DNA of 64,000 bases. Source: Bacteroidaceae bacterium. GTDB taxonomy: Bacteria > Bacteroidota > Bacteroidia > Bacteroidales > Bacteroidaceae. Numbering within the stretch: position 1 is the first letter of the stretch; each line of letters starts with the position of its first letter. This document shows positions 1 through 10,400 of the stretch, one piece after another. The notes below the pieces were generated by a model, which saw nothing but the letters and a program-made list of their open reading frames with translations, made no database searches and was not told the origin of the DNA. The stretch spans positions 120,845 to 184,844 of the forward strand of contig CABIVS010000009.1 in NCBI GenBank assembly GCA_902362375.1, read 5' to 3'. The translations under genes and the position numbers were made by a program.

Positions 1-1167
1 AAGCATATTGCAATAGAAAGCGGCACCATTCAGTCTGGCCCTCACCCGTTCTATATAGATCTGCTCTGCACCGCCTCCACGCGGACGAAGCGTCTTGAAA
101 CGGAACGCCTGGTCAGTTCCGTCAAACACACAATCGTGCATATATACATTACGGATGCCTCCGGCCGTTTCTGTCCCACAAACAATGCCACCGGCACCAC
201 GATTCGCAATACTATAACGGATAACAATATTCTCGGATGGCTGTCCTATTTTCACTCCATCCTCACCACGTCCCGACTTGATTGTATAACAATCATCCGA
301 ACAATCCAAAGAGCAATATTCTATCAATACATTACGGCTCGACTCCACATCAATGCCATCCGTACGTCCATGTCCAAAACTCGTTACAGTGACACCCCGG
401 ATAATCACATTCTCACAATATTGCGGAACGATATTCCAATAAAGTCCCTGGTCAAGAGTAACTCCCTCAATCAGTACATTCTTACAGTTGATAGGAGCAA
501 TGGTCTTCGGTAAAAACACTTCTGCGTTTTTGATGCCATCGTAAATACGCTCCGCTAAAAGTTTGTCACCTACAACCTTTTCAATATGCAAAGCTTTCTC
601 CTTATTGATACGGAAAATCTCACAGTCTGTTGAAGGACCAATAATACGCCCTTTACCGGTAATAGCTACATTCTCGGCATCACAAGCATAAATAAATGCG
701 CCAAGAGAATAGATTTCAATACCCTCATCACGGGTAAAAACCACAGGCAGATAATCCTTAATAAATCCACTAAATTCCAACTCTGCCCCCTCTTGAATTT
801 CAAGATTGATATTACTCTTGAGAATAATTCTCCCTGTTTTCCATTTACCACATGGTATAACCACAGTTCCGCCACCATCATCCGCCAACTTGTCTATCAC
901 ATTTTGGATATCCGAAGTGGAAAGTCCACGTTTCTTCATCTTCACCACCATCTTGCGGTCAGGAAACTGCGGTCGCTGCAATTGCGGCATATGGAATGGT
1001 GCGTCAATTCTTCCAATAGTATCGGTCATAAAAGATGGACCGACATTGTTCTTGGTTGGTATTTCGACAGCATGAAGTAGATAGGACGCCATCAAACAAA
1101 TAATAAATAGGAACGCAAACTTAAACGGCACATGCCAAACGCTCCTTTGCTCTTCATTGTTTCTCAT
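1..1167 (-). CDS. GH28 family polygalacturonase-like protein, C-terminus cut by window edge
   Basis: The first 389 codons are in the window and the rest lies beyond position 1. The protein starts MRNNEEQRSV and has a membrane/signal segment at about residues 14-33. The right-handed parallel beta-helix is clear from repeats such as ENVIIRGVTVTS and RNVLIEYCSLDC. GH28 signature residues are visible: TDG around D270, the DD pair at D291-D292 in CSDDCYTIKSG, and RFK at R356-K358. The usual GHG histidine motif appears as GAGGIVCGTE (residues 324-333), so the His is replaced by Ala. It probably hydrolyses galacturonate linkages in pectin or rhamnogalacturonan in the periplasm. It is the last visible gene of the leftward pectin operon, 188 bp after the rhamnosidase gene, and has its own possible promoter box. 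Family assignment is firm; exact substrate is inferred. Confidence 0.85.
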   Translation of the reverse strand, partial: MRNNEEQRSVWHVPFKFAFLFIICLMASYLLHAVEIPTKNNVGPSFMTDTIGRIDAPFHMPQLQRPQFPDRKMVVKMKKRGLSTSDIQNVIDKLADDGGGTVVIPCGKWKTGRIILKSNINLEIQEGAELEFSGFIKDYLPVVFTRDEGIEIYSLGAFIYACDAENVAITGKGRIIGPSTDCEIFRINKEKALHIEKVVGDKLLAERIYDGIKNAEVFLPKTIAPINCKNVLIEGVTLDQGLYWNIVPQYCENVIIRGVTVTSFGHGRTDGIDVESSRNVLIEYCSLDCSDDCYTIKSGRGEDGVKIGQPSENIVIRYSIANRGAGGIVCGTETAGGIRNVYMHDCVFDGTDQAFRFKTLRPRGGGAEQIYIERVRARLNGAAFYCNML

Positions 1168-1260
1168 TAAAAAATAAGGTAGGTTCTGTCAGTTCATTCC
1201 AAAAGCCGACTATTGACATCAGAACCATTTAAAATGCCAAAGTTGCTTATAATCACTGCA

Positions 1261-1268
1261 CAAAAGTA
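1261..1268 (-). promoter_or_regulatory. Bacteroides -7 box (TACTTTTG) upstream of the GH28 gene
   Basis: On the minus strand TACTTTTG matches the Bacteroides consensus TAnnTTTG and lies about 94 bp before the GH28 start. A recognisable TTTG -33 box is not present at the usual 19-21 bp spacing. Seven bases upstream of the box is ATTTTATGCA, a 10-mer that also occurs before the GH105 gene, so the GH28 gene may be separately activated. Confidence 0.4.
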
Positions 1269-1355
1269 ACCGCTATGCATAAAATTGAGCTGGATTCAGA
1301 TACCAATGTATGGACAAAAGTTCGGAAATACACACTCCTGCGCGGCTTAATTTGT

Positions 1356-4136
1356 CTATTGACAATTAATGGGAATCAACTTCACCATCCCGTTCAGCCC
1401 CGAAGGTAATGATTGCCAATTGCTATAAGGATTATGGTTATTATTCAAGCCTACCATATTGATGTCATGGAAGATACGCCAGTTTTCTCCCCGGCGATCC
1501 ATATCACTGATACGATTAGCGGGTAAGTTGGTCACTGCTATCTCAATGATATTTTTACCGGGTTTAAGCCACTTCCCCACTTTTAGCCGGAAAGGAACAG
1601 CCCAGACTACTCCTGCTTCCTGACCGTTGATACGTACACGGGCACTTTCACGCACATCGCCCAAGTCCAGTATCCAGTCGTCAGCAGAGATTTCCGGAAG
1701 TTGTATTTCATTGGTATAGACTCCGGTAGCCATCGTAACAGCAGCATCCGGATGCCCTATCTCCGTCCATGAAGAAGGAGTATCTATTGAAAACTCTCCT
1801 TCTATTGCAGGAATGCTTTCTATGAAATGCAATTTCCAATTATGGTCGAGACAGAGGCTGACAGGTTGTTCCTGAATATAATTCCATTTTTCCACCTGAT
1901 TGAGCGGTTGATTGAAAGTTTGCAGGATGACGCTTTCTCCGGAGCGTAATTGCAATCGTACTTGTATCCGCCCGTTTTGTATCCGGGTCTGTGCTTTTCC
2001 TTTTTCTCCGGTCAACGGATTGAATAACATTACATCTTCGGCAGATACGCTAAGCGTTACCCAATCATCAACTCCCCGGCTTTGTAAGGAAGATATAAAA
2101 TAATGATAACCTTTATCATTGGAACGACGGATATATTGCAGACCATGGAGAACTTTCATTTCTTCAGGAAAAACAAGGCTCTTAGCCAATGCAGACCCAT
2201 AATCTTTCCCTGTAATAATCGTCCCCTTCTGATAAGGTGTGGAAAGCGTACTGTCAAAAGTAGAAATAGACGGAAGTTGTTTTCTCCATCCGGCAAAGTT
2301 CTTTCTACGTTTCTCCAATTGACCATAGCCCGGTACATCCTCGGGATAGTTCTCTATAAAAATAAGGGTCGCCCCTTCCTCTGCCAATTTCAGAAGATGC
2401 TGAAGCACACGTTCCGGCATAAGTTTGACAGCCGGAATAATAAGTGCTTTGTAAGACGCTCCACCTTCTGTAATCAGCTTTCCATCCCGACAACGGGTAC
2501 TTTGAACGAAAGCATCGGATATGTAATCTACATCATATCCATTTTTTGTAATCGTATGGACTGTTTCGATAAACTTCGGCGCACGTTTGGCCATATGGTG
2601 GATAGTAAAAAGTAACAAACGGTCGGGCTGCTCCTGCCATATATCGTATAAAGGAAGATAAAGCAGAAAATCATTATCCGGTTTTCCCATCTGAAGGAAA
2701 GACTGACAGCGTGTGATGTATTCAAAAAAAGCAGGAGCATCTTTCCAAATGCTGTTGGCGGGTGACATATTAATAGAAGCATAAAACTTCCATCCCGGCC
2801 ATTTAGCCTCTTTAGGACTATAAGGCGTACCATGAAAGAACATATGGTTAACTCCCGACAGGAACATCAGATCCATATCCGGCTTACACTGTGAAAGCGA
2901 AGTACGGAAATGATCGGTGAGCCAAGTAAATGTCTCCGAGGAAGTAAGCGGTTTTCCGGCAATATGTGCGGCAGAAGAAGCATACTTCAACATCGACAGG
3001 TCGGAATCATTGGTACGGGTCAATGAATCCTGGCGTAATCCTTGGATATGGAATTGAGAAAGTCCGAAACCCTCACACTCGGGAATATCCACAGAAGCAT
3101 ATGTATCAATCAGATTAGCAGGAGAACCATGCGCCTGATTGCGGGTAATGCTTCCATGACTATGTGCCCAGGCAGTCCACTGCTTGCTGAAATTCTCGAT
3201 GAGAAGTTCGGATATTGTCTCGCGATAATCGGAAACAATGCGGGCAGTAATATCCGGACGACCCTGATCCAGAAACTCGAGGAAATGGTTTTCCAGTTTA
3301 TAACCACGCCGTCTGGCGAATTGCTCCAGAAAATCGGGCGTCCAGTCTGCTCCATATACTTCATAAGAGTCATTAAAGAATGTATGTGGATAAACCATCT
3401 TGTTCTCCCGGAAAGCCCTGTCGAATTTAGAGAAATACCGCTTGACCGCATCCCGGTCCAAATGATTCATTACATACCCTTCTCCACCCGGTGCAGCACG
3501 TTTCACCTTCTGAAAAGTCTTGCCCACATAGAGCACGACAATCTCCCATTTACCTTCGGGAACCTGCCATTGCAGTATTCCATCATGTACGTAGGAAGTC
3601 AGATTCAGACAATGTTTTTTGTCGGAATAAGCCATGGCGCAACTCAAATGAGCCACTGGCTTTTGTCTTTTATCCCGAACACTGACATCAAGACTGACTG
3701 CCTCACCTCCTTTCACCTGATAAGACTGAAAGATAGCCTTGGTGGCCGCATCCTTCATATCGACCTCCGGTCCGCCGAACGGCCATCCCGTCCCGGTATT
3801 CATATCTATCTCTATTCCCAGTCGTTTTCCCTCATCTTGGGTATGCCGGAGCATCTTCATCCATTCAGGACTTAAAAAAGAGAGATTATTGGCATCATTA
3901 CCTTGTACCCCATAGATTGGAGTGATTTCCACCCCTCCCAATCCGGCTTTAGCATATTCTTCTAAGTTATAGGTTAGATTAACCTCATCTACTGCACTCC
4001 CCATCCACCACCAACGGGTAGCGGGACGGGCTTCAGGTTGTATTTCCGGCCATTCTTGTGCAGTAAGCGTATACCAACTCGTCAGAAGCAAACAGAATGT
4101 TGTAATGTATTTTCTATTCAAGCACACATTTTTCAT
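1356..4136 (-). CDS. GH106-type alpha-L-rhamnosidase-like glycoside hydrolase
   Basis: A 926-residue secreted protein. I prefer the start MKNVCLNRKY at 4136 because it gives a normal signal peptide ending near TAQEW; an in-frame ATG at 4163 is also open. The N-terminal RPATRWWWMGSAVDE followed by GLGGVEITPIYGVQG is the typical opening of the GH106/PF17132 group. The middle holds a long TIM-barrel-like region (FFNDSYEVYGADWTPDF; SSETFTWLTDHF). The C-terminus is a galactose-binding-like beta-sandwich (ESARVRINGQEAGVVWA). Known members remove alpha-L-rhamnose from rhamnogalacturonan. It follows two longer GH106-like genes with only a few bases between, so one transcript is likely. It is shorter than and clearly divergent from those two, so linkage specificity probably differs. 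Confidence 0.8.
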   Translation of the reverse strand: MKNVCLNRKYITTFCLLLTSWYTLTAQEWPEIQPEARPATRWWWMGSAVDEVNLTYNLEEYAKAGLGGVEITPIYGVQGNDANNLSFLSPEWMKMLRHTQDEGKRLGIEIDMNTGTGWPFGGPEVDMKDAATKAIFQSYQVKGGEAVSLDVSVRDKRQKPVAHLSCAMAYSDKKHCLNLTSYVHDGILQWQVPEGKWEIVVLYVGKTFQKVKRAAPGGEGYVMNHLDRDAVKRYFSKFDRAFRENKMVYPHTFFNDSYEVYGADWTPDFLEQFARRRGYKLENHFLEFLDQGRPDITARIVSDYRETISELLIENFSKQWTAWAHSHGSITRNQAHGSPANLIDTYASVDIPECEGFGLSQFHIQGLRQDSLTRTNDSDLSMLKYASSAAHIAGKPLTSSETFTWLTDHFRTSLSQCKPDMDLMFLSGVNHMFFHGTPYSPKEAKWPGWKFYASINMSPANSIWKDAPAFFEYITRCQSFLQMGKPDNDFLLYLPLYDIWQEQPDRLLLFTIHHMAKRAPKFIETVHTITKNGYDVDYISDAFVQSTRCRDGKLITEGGASYKALIIPAVKLMPERVLQHLLKLAEEGATLIFIENYPEDVPGYGQLEKRRKNFAGWRKQLPSISTFDSTLSTPYQKGTIITGKDYGSALAKSLVFPEEMKVLHGLQYIRRSNDKGYHYFISSLQSRGVDDWVTLSVSAEDVMLFNPLTGEKGKAQTRIQNGRIQVRLQLRSGESVILQTFNQPLNQVEKWNYIQEQPVSLCLDHNWKLHFIESIPAIEGEFSIDTPSSWTEIGHPDAAVTMATGVYTNEIQLPEISADDWILDLGDVRESARVRINGQEAGVVWAVPFRLKVGKWLKPGKNIIEIAVTNLPANRISDMDRRGENWRIFHDINMVGLNNNHNPYSNWQSLPSGLNGMVKLIPINCQ

Positions 4137-4166
4137 AAACAATAGTAAATCAAATATTATCATCTT

Positions 4167-7100
4167 TTATTTATCAGAAGAATTGGACGCAGACATCTGC
4201 CGAACCAACTGTACAGATCCTATAATACCTGAAGGTATCAATGACATTCCGGGTGTTGCTATAGAAGTAGCAGAATAAGTGATACGTTGATCTTCAGGCA
4301 GCATAGAATCTCCAATCATGCGATTCATCAGAGAATTTGCTACATAAATCTCCAGTTTATTTTCCCCTGTCTCCAGAGCTTCCGTAATATCTATTTCCCA
4401 AGGCGAACACCACACCGTACCGACTTCCCGCCCGTTCAACACGATGCGTGCAATGGAGGCAAGCTTGTCAAAACGCAGCAAATACCGCGATTCAGACCGC
4501 TTGTCGTCCATCATCAGATTATGGCGATAAACAGCCGTACCGGAATAATACTTGATACGTTCATCCTTATGGCTAGTCCAATCCGTCAACGCAGTAAAAA
4601 CAACCTTACCGGGACCACCGAGCTTTTCGGAAAAGTCTACAGTCCAATCTCCTTGAATAAAAGTTGTCTTCTCCTGCATATTCCACTCTTTCACGGGCAA
4701 TTGGCCTGTGCTCTGCGCATCACTGAAAATGACAAAGTAAGATTCGCGGGCAGCCATCTGCAAAGGGACTGAAATACGACCGTCAGCTGTAAGAGTACTC
4801 TGTAATGAATAACGCTTTCCTGTCACAGGATTCCATAGTTCAGCATACCTTTTACTAGTACGGAAAATAAATGTATGCGCCAAAGGAGTATCTTCATGAT
4901 TATCCAGAAAATAAATTTCTCCATCCCAAAGAGTGCGATGGGCATAATAAAACTTCCTTTTTTCAGGTACAGTAACATCCGGCATCATCCCCGCTTTCGA
5001 TACTGCATCAGTCAAAGACATCCCCCAATAAACAGTTCCTTTGCCATAATGACTACATCCTTGAGGAGTGTTATTCCTTCCCCACATCATATTGACCAAT
5101 TCTTCATATTCAACCATATGTTCCAAATCATGCAATGTACCTGAACGTTGTGGACGTGTTCCATAAACAGATGCACCAGCTTGCACCAAAGAAGCAATCT
5201 TACGCAAAGCCTCCAGTGTTATTTCTCCATTTCGCGGCAATACCATCATCTGATAACTCACGCCATCCGGCAATACAATACGCCCTTCTTTTACCTCCAT
5301 ACGGGTAAGCAATGCATCAGTTGAGAAAGCATCGAAATCAAACCCCGCCGGTATGACAGGAAGACGATGAGTCAGGATTCTAACCGGGGCATTATCACCC
5401 AGATACAAACATAAGTCTATGACAGACATGCCTTGCCGCATAAGGAAAGAAGATCGGTTCTGATAATCCCAGAAATCCCGGCTATATTCCCAAAAGGTAT
5501 TAGTACGGTTCAATGCATAATGACGCCCTCCGCCAGTGCTTCCGGGCAGCTTATCAAGCCAAGGTTGATGGGAAGAGGCACACCCGACAAATTCATTGAT
5601 ACCAAAAGCATAAGCATAATCAGCCAATTGTTTGAGTTCTGCCAATGACTGGCTAAATTTCACATCAGAGAAGGCTTCGGCAGATGCAATAGGTTTGCCA
5701 TACATATGCGCAGCCGATGAGCACTCCTTTATATCATAGTTCCCGTCAGGATGATGTCCCCAAAATTCACTTTGAGGTTTCTGCACTTTTCCCTTAGCCA
5801 GAATAGGGTCGCCTGCCATACAAAGTGCGCCAAAATCCTGCGATGTAAGTATCAGATTACGCTCTTTGCACAAACGCTGAAATGTTCCGAAATATTTTTC
5901 TACTGTCAAATCCGCAATAGTACGCCGCATATCATACAGAAATCCATCCGACACTTCGCGTGATTCTACTACATATCCGGCCAATGTCGGCAGATACTTT
6001 CTTAAATCATACCCACGCAAACGCAGAAAGTCATTTTCAAATCCCGATGTCCAGTTCTGCGAACCAGCTTCATGACTATCTACCACCACTCCGTCCAAAT
6101 GTCCGCCATGAGCTTCTATCGAATCGGCAATGTGTTTCAGATAATGATTCCAATGTGCCTCTGCAGCAACGGCAGATAGCTTGTCACATTCTAAACCAAT
6201 CATGTTCTTACGTCCATGTTTGGTCCTTCCACCCGTTGGAACATGGGCAAAACGTACTACTACCCATTTACCGGCAGGAGCTTTCCAGCGTACTGTCCCC
6301 AATGAATCTGTCTGCTCCGTAAGATCCACTATCCGATCAGGGTCTATGATTTCATTTTTTTGATAAGAAGGCGTAAAATCATTTTCAATATATGCAGAGG
6401 TCAGAGCAGCTTTCTCCTCCCATTGGTCAATGCAGGCACGAGAAGACAAGACCACCTGCCCAAGCTCCAGATGCGGTTTCCGATCCTTTTTTTCATACCA
6501 ATCATGCAGATTCAAACGGAAATATCGTCCTGTTACAGCCGGAAAAGAAAGAGTCTTCTGTTTCCATCCCCCAAGAGCAAGATAAACAGGCTTCAAATCA
6601 CATACTTTTTTAAAAGTTAGTCCGTCATCAGAAACTTCCAATTCTCCCAGATTTGGCAGAACCCGGAAACCTGTTCCTACAAATTCCTTTGTAGGGGGAC
6701 CCGGCACATTCATGGCATCAGTAGCTGCTTTCCCTCTGGGAGCCATTGAATAGGTAATGCAACGTGCTGTGAACTGTTTTCCAAAATCAAGCGTCATATA
6801 AACAGACTCTCCCGGTTTTTGTACAGGAATTACGGATAATTGTTTTGACGATGAGAAACATGCTTTAGCATCTATGCCCGCCTTATTGCAAGTTATCACC
6901 GGCTTCAACACACGGCTGTCATCATGTATTTCCCTCTGATACGGAAAAGCTAATATAGCCACATCTTTATAATAATCAGAGCGTGCTTCAGGAACAGGAA
7001 GCGAAAACTCCAAGTATTTTCCGCCATCCACTATTGTCTCCACCGAAGTCAATCTCTGCATCCCCAGCGCAGGTGTTATCCATGGCCCCCCAGCCACATA

Positions 7101-7472
7101 TCCATTGGAAATATGTGTTTCAAAAGTTAATCCCAGTCTTTTTGCCTCCTGTGAAGCGAAAACCAACATCTCCCACCATTCGGGAGAGAAAGCCTCAAAA
7201 GCTCCCTCACAGTTGCCATGGGTCTGGTCATAATAAACCACGCCGCCTACTCCTTGTTTATGAAAAGCCTTCAGATCGGCTGTAATACCCGCACGGGTAG
7301 TCACAGTTTCACCATGAAACCACCAAACTTTCGTCCGGGTAGAATCTTGCAGATACTCGAAACCATACAACGCGTCTTTCAATCCTGCAAGTTTAGTCCG
7401 GTTCTCATCCCCATAAATGAATGTAGACAGAAGAAGCAAAAAAGAAAAACAAGAATATTTTATTGACACCAT
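4167..7472 (-). CDS. GH106-type alpha-L-rhamnosidase-like protein (tandem paralog 2)
   Basis: An 1101-residue protein with an N-terminal signal peptide (MVSIKYSCFSFLLLLSTFIYG). Conserved blocks include TKVWWFHGETVTTRAGITADL, GVGGVVYYDQTHGN, a discoidin-like insertion (CITYSMAPRGKA, GRYFRLNLHDWYEKKD), the central DGVVVDSHEAGSQNWT segment with candidate acidic catalytic residues, SAEAFSD, and a C-terminal sugar-binding sandwich (ARIVLNGREVGTVWCSPWEIDI). The same blocks occur in the same order in the upstream gene, so the two are tandem duplicates that have diverged. Predicted role: periplasmic release of L-rhamnose from rhamnogalacturonan side chains or ends. The intergenic gap to the upstream copy is 18 bp. 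Catalytic residues are inferred from family blocks, not proven here. Confidence 0.8.
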   Translation of the reverse strand: MVSIKYSCFSFLLLLSTFIYGDENRTKLAGLKDALYGFEYLQDSTRTKVWWFHGETVTTRAGITADLKAFHKQGVGGVVYYDQTHGNCEGAFEAFSPEWWEMLVFASQEAKRLGLTFETHISNGYVAGGPWITPALGMQRLTSVETIVDGGKYLEFSLPVPEARSDYYKDVAILAFPYQREIHDDSRVLKPVITCNKAGIDAKACFSSSKQLSVIPVQKPGESVYMTLDFGKQFTARCITYSMAPRGKAATDAMNVPGPPTKEFVGTGFRVLPNLGELEVSDDGLTFKKVCDLKPVYLALGGWKQKTLSFPAVTGRYFRLNLHDWYEKKDRKPHLELGQVVLSSRACIDQWEEKAALTSAYIENDFTPSYQKNEIIDPDRIVDLTEQTDSLGTVRWKAPAGKWVVVRFAHVPTGGRTKHGRKNMIGLECDKLSAVAAEAHWNHYLKHIADSIEAHGGHLDGVVVDSHEAGSQNWTSGFENDFLRLRGYDLRKYLPTLAGYVVESREVSDGFLYDMRRTIADLTVEKYFGTFQRLCKERNLILTSQDFGALCMAGDPILAKGKVQKPQSEFWGHHPDGNYDIKECSSAAHMYGKPIASAEAFSDVKFSQSLAELKQLADYAYAFGINEFVGCASSHQPWLDKLPGSTGGGRHYALNRTNTFWEYSRDFWDYQNRSSFLMRQGMSVIDLCLYLGDNAPVRILTHRLPVIPAGFDFDAFSTDALLTRMEVKEGRIVLPDGVSYQMMVLPRNGEITLEALRKIASLVQAGASVYGTRPQRSGTLHDLEHMVEYEELVNMMWGRNNTPQGCSHYGKGTVYWGMSLTDAVSKAGMMPDVTVPEKRKFYYAHRTLWDGEIYFLDNHEDTPLAHTFIFRTSKRYAELWNPVTGKRYSLQSTLTADGRISVPLQMAARESYFVIFSDAQSTGQLPVKEWNMQEKTTFIQGDWTVDFSEKLGGPGKVVFTALTDWTSHKDERIKYYSGTAVYRHNLMMDDKRSESRYLLRFDKLASIARIVLNGREVGTVWCSPWEIDITEALETGENKLEIYVANSLMNRMIGDSMLPEDQRITYSATSIATPGMSLIPSGIIGSVQLVRQMSASNSSDK

Positions 7473-7490
7473 ATTATCTTATTAATGTAT

Positions 7491-10400
7491 TTAATCACGA
7501 CTTTCTCTTACAATTTTCACCTCTTTCAATCCTGACGCCACCAAAGGATCGCCCTCCGAAACAATGGCAGGATAGGCATAAGTAACCCTTTTCTCTTCGG
7601 GTAAAGATGCATCATAAATCATACGGTTCATCAGTGAATTCGCCACGTGTATTTCTAATTTGTTTTCGCCATGAGTCAGATATTTAGAAATGTCCAGATT
7701 CCATGGAGAACACCATACTACACCGGCTTCCTGAGAATTAACGAATACGCGGGCGATGAGTCCCGGATTTCCTAAATCAAGATAAATCCGGTCGTTTGAA
7801 GGATTGCATTGTATCGTCTTTTTATACACTGCCGTACCGGAATAATATTTAATTCTGGGGTCGGTACTTGATGTCCAATCATATAGTTTATCAAAAACGA
7901 CCTTTCCCGGTCCGCCCCAGACGGGATCAAAATACACCTCCCAACTTCCTTTTATCGTTTCCGACCGGTTCGTCGGCTGATACCATTCCATAGCCGGCAG
8001 TTTTTCCTGCTTGTCCGTGAAAACAACGAAAAAAGCTTCGCGCGGAGCCATACAAAGATCAACACTTGTACTGCCATCCTTGCTTTTTCTACCAGTAAGA
8101 GAATAACGTTCACCTGTAACCGGATTCCACAGTTCTGCAAATCTTCTGTTAACAGGGAACGTAAAAGTAGTCTCCTCGGGCAAGTCCTTACGATTAGCCA
8201 TAAAATAAAGATCTGCATCGGCCAGTTTCCGATGGGCAAAATAAATCATATTATCTTTGGTATTACCGGTTTGCATTGAGATATCAGGAATAATAGACGC
8301 CTTTTCAATAGCTTCCGCCAAAGGCATCCCCCAATAAACAACCCCTTTACCAACCTGATTGAAACCTTGAGAAGCTGGATTTTCTCCCCACAGTTCATCG
8401 GCCAGACGAGTATATTCCGCCTGTTTACCGGTATCACGGTTAGAGTCGAAATGTGCACCCGGTTTAGGGCCATACACCCGGATTCCCTGTTTCACCATTC
8501 CTGCTATTTTTCGTAAGGCATCCAATGTGATATCTCCATCCCTCGGCAGAACCATCATATTGTATCCCGTTCCGTCAGGAAGCATGATCCGGTTGTTTCG
8601 GGCCGACATACGGGTGAGAAGGGCGTCCGATGTAAAAGCATCGAAATCATAACCACCCGGAATATCCGGAAGCTTATAGGTCAATATCTTGACCGGAGCA
8701 TTTCCTCCCAAATAAACGCATAAGTCGATGGCCGGCTTCCCTTTTCGCATCACATAGGCAATGCGGGCCTGATAATCCCAAAATGGAGCACTATACTCCC
8801 ACCATGTATTGTTACGGTTGAGACAATAGTGCCTTCCCCCACCCGTATTACCCGGATAACGATTCAGCCAAGGCTGGTAGGCCGAAGCACAAATAACAAA
8901 TTCATTGATTCCCCATGCAAAAGCATAATCAGCCAATGTCTTCAGATCAGCGGCCGAATGACTATATTTGGCATCGGTATAGGCTTCGGCCGATGCAATG
9001 TACTTATTATAGAGGTGTGCCGATGAAGAGCATTCTTTGATATCGTACATACCGTCAGGCTGGATAGGCCAGAATTCCCCCTGTGGTTTGGCTACCTTAC
9101 TTTTAGCCTGAATCGGATCAGCGGGGATACAGAGAGCGTTTCCGATAGCTTGCGCTGTCAAGGTCAGCCCATTCTCCTTACACAGCCGTTCAAATGTACC
9201 GAAATAGTTATCAGAGATCATGTCGGCAATATTTCGCCGGATATCAAACAGAAAATCGTTTGAGGTTTGCACATCATTGATGATGTAACCCATCATAGCC
9301 GGAAGATATAAGGTCGGATCATATCCTTGCCGACGGGTGAACTCCTCAATAAAATTATTCGTCCAGTTCTGCGATCCCGCTTCATGACTATCCATTACCA
9401 TACCCGCAAGGTTATAGTTACCGGATACTTTCAGCGAATCAAGAATAACCCCTACATAATTTCTCCACTGGAGCTCCGCAGCCGCAGCAGAGAGTTTGTC
9501 GCACTCGCGCCCCATCAGATTCCGACGACCATGTTTAATTGATGCGCCAGTAGGCACGTAAGCGAAACGCATCACCATCCAGTCACCTTCGGGAACCTCC
9601 CAGCGAAGAATACCATCCTTATCCATCTTATCGCTGATATTGAGAATACGCGAAGCATCTATCGACTCTTTGGCACTGTAGGGAGGGGTCTGATCCTTAT
9701 CTATGTATTCCGGATAAAAGCCGGCTTTTTCTTCATACTCATCAAGTTTGGCAGTCGATTGTAACACAACATGGGCCAACTGCATTTCAGGACTGGAATC
9801 ATTCTTCTCCCACCAGTCGTGCAAGTTCAATCGGAAATATTTACCTGTAACTGCCGGAAATGAAAGAGTTTTCAAACGCCAGCCTCCAAGGGCCCGGTAT
9901 ACAGGCTTCAAATCACAGACAGGAGTATAATTTACACCGTCATTTGAGACTTCCAATTGCCCCAGATTGGGAAGTACCCGATAGCCGGTACCATAAAAGG
10001 TATCCTGTGGCGGTCCCGGAACGTTACTTGCACTGGTAGTAGCCTTTCCTTTCGGACGCACTTCGTAGCTGATACTCCGGGCAGTGAATTCGTCATCGAA
10101 CTGCAAGTTGAGATATACGGATTTTCCCTCTCCGGGAACCGGAATCTGCTCAACTGTGGATGATTTCGGATTAAATAAGTTCTCCAGATTAATTCCACTC
10201 ATATTCGATGAATAGCTCACTTTCTCTGTTGCTGAAGAGATGCCACCACCTGCCGGAACAGGAAAGGCGATGACTGCCACATCCCGGGAATAGTTATAAC
10301 GGTTGACCGGAACTTCCAGTTTTCCTTCAAAATACTGACCGCCGTGAAGTTTCCGTTCAGTGGCTGCCAAATACTTCATCCCGTATTCATAAGTGATCCA

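Noticed and set aside
3042..3875. Plus-strand frame of 277 codons
   Set aside because: Antisense to a GH106-type gene with clear family blocks.
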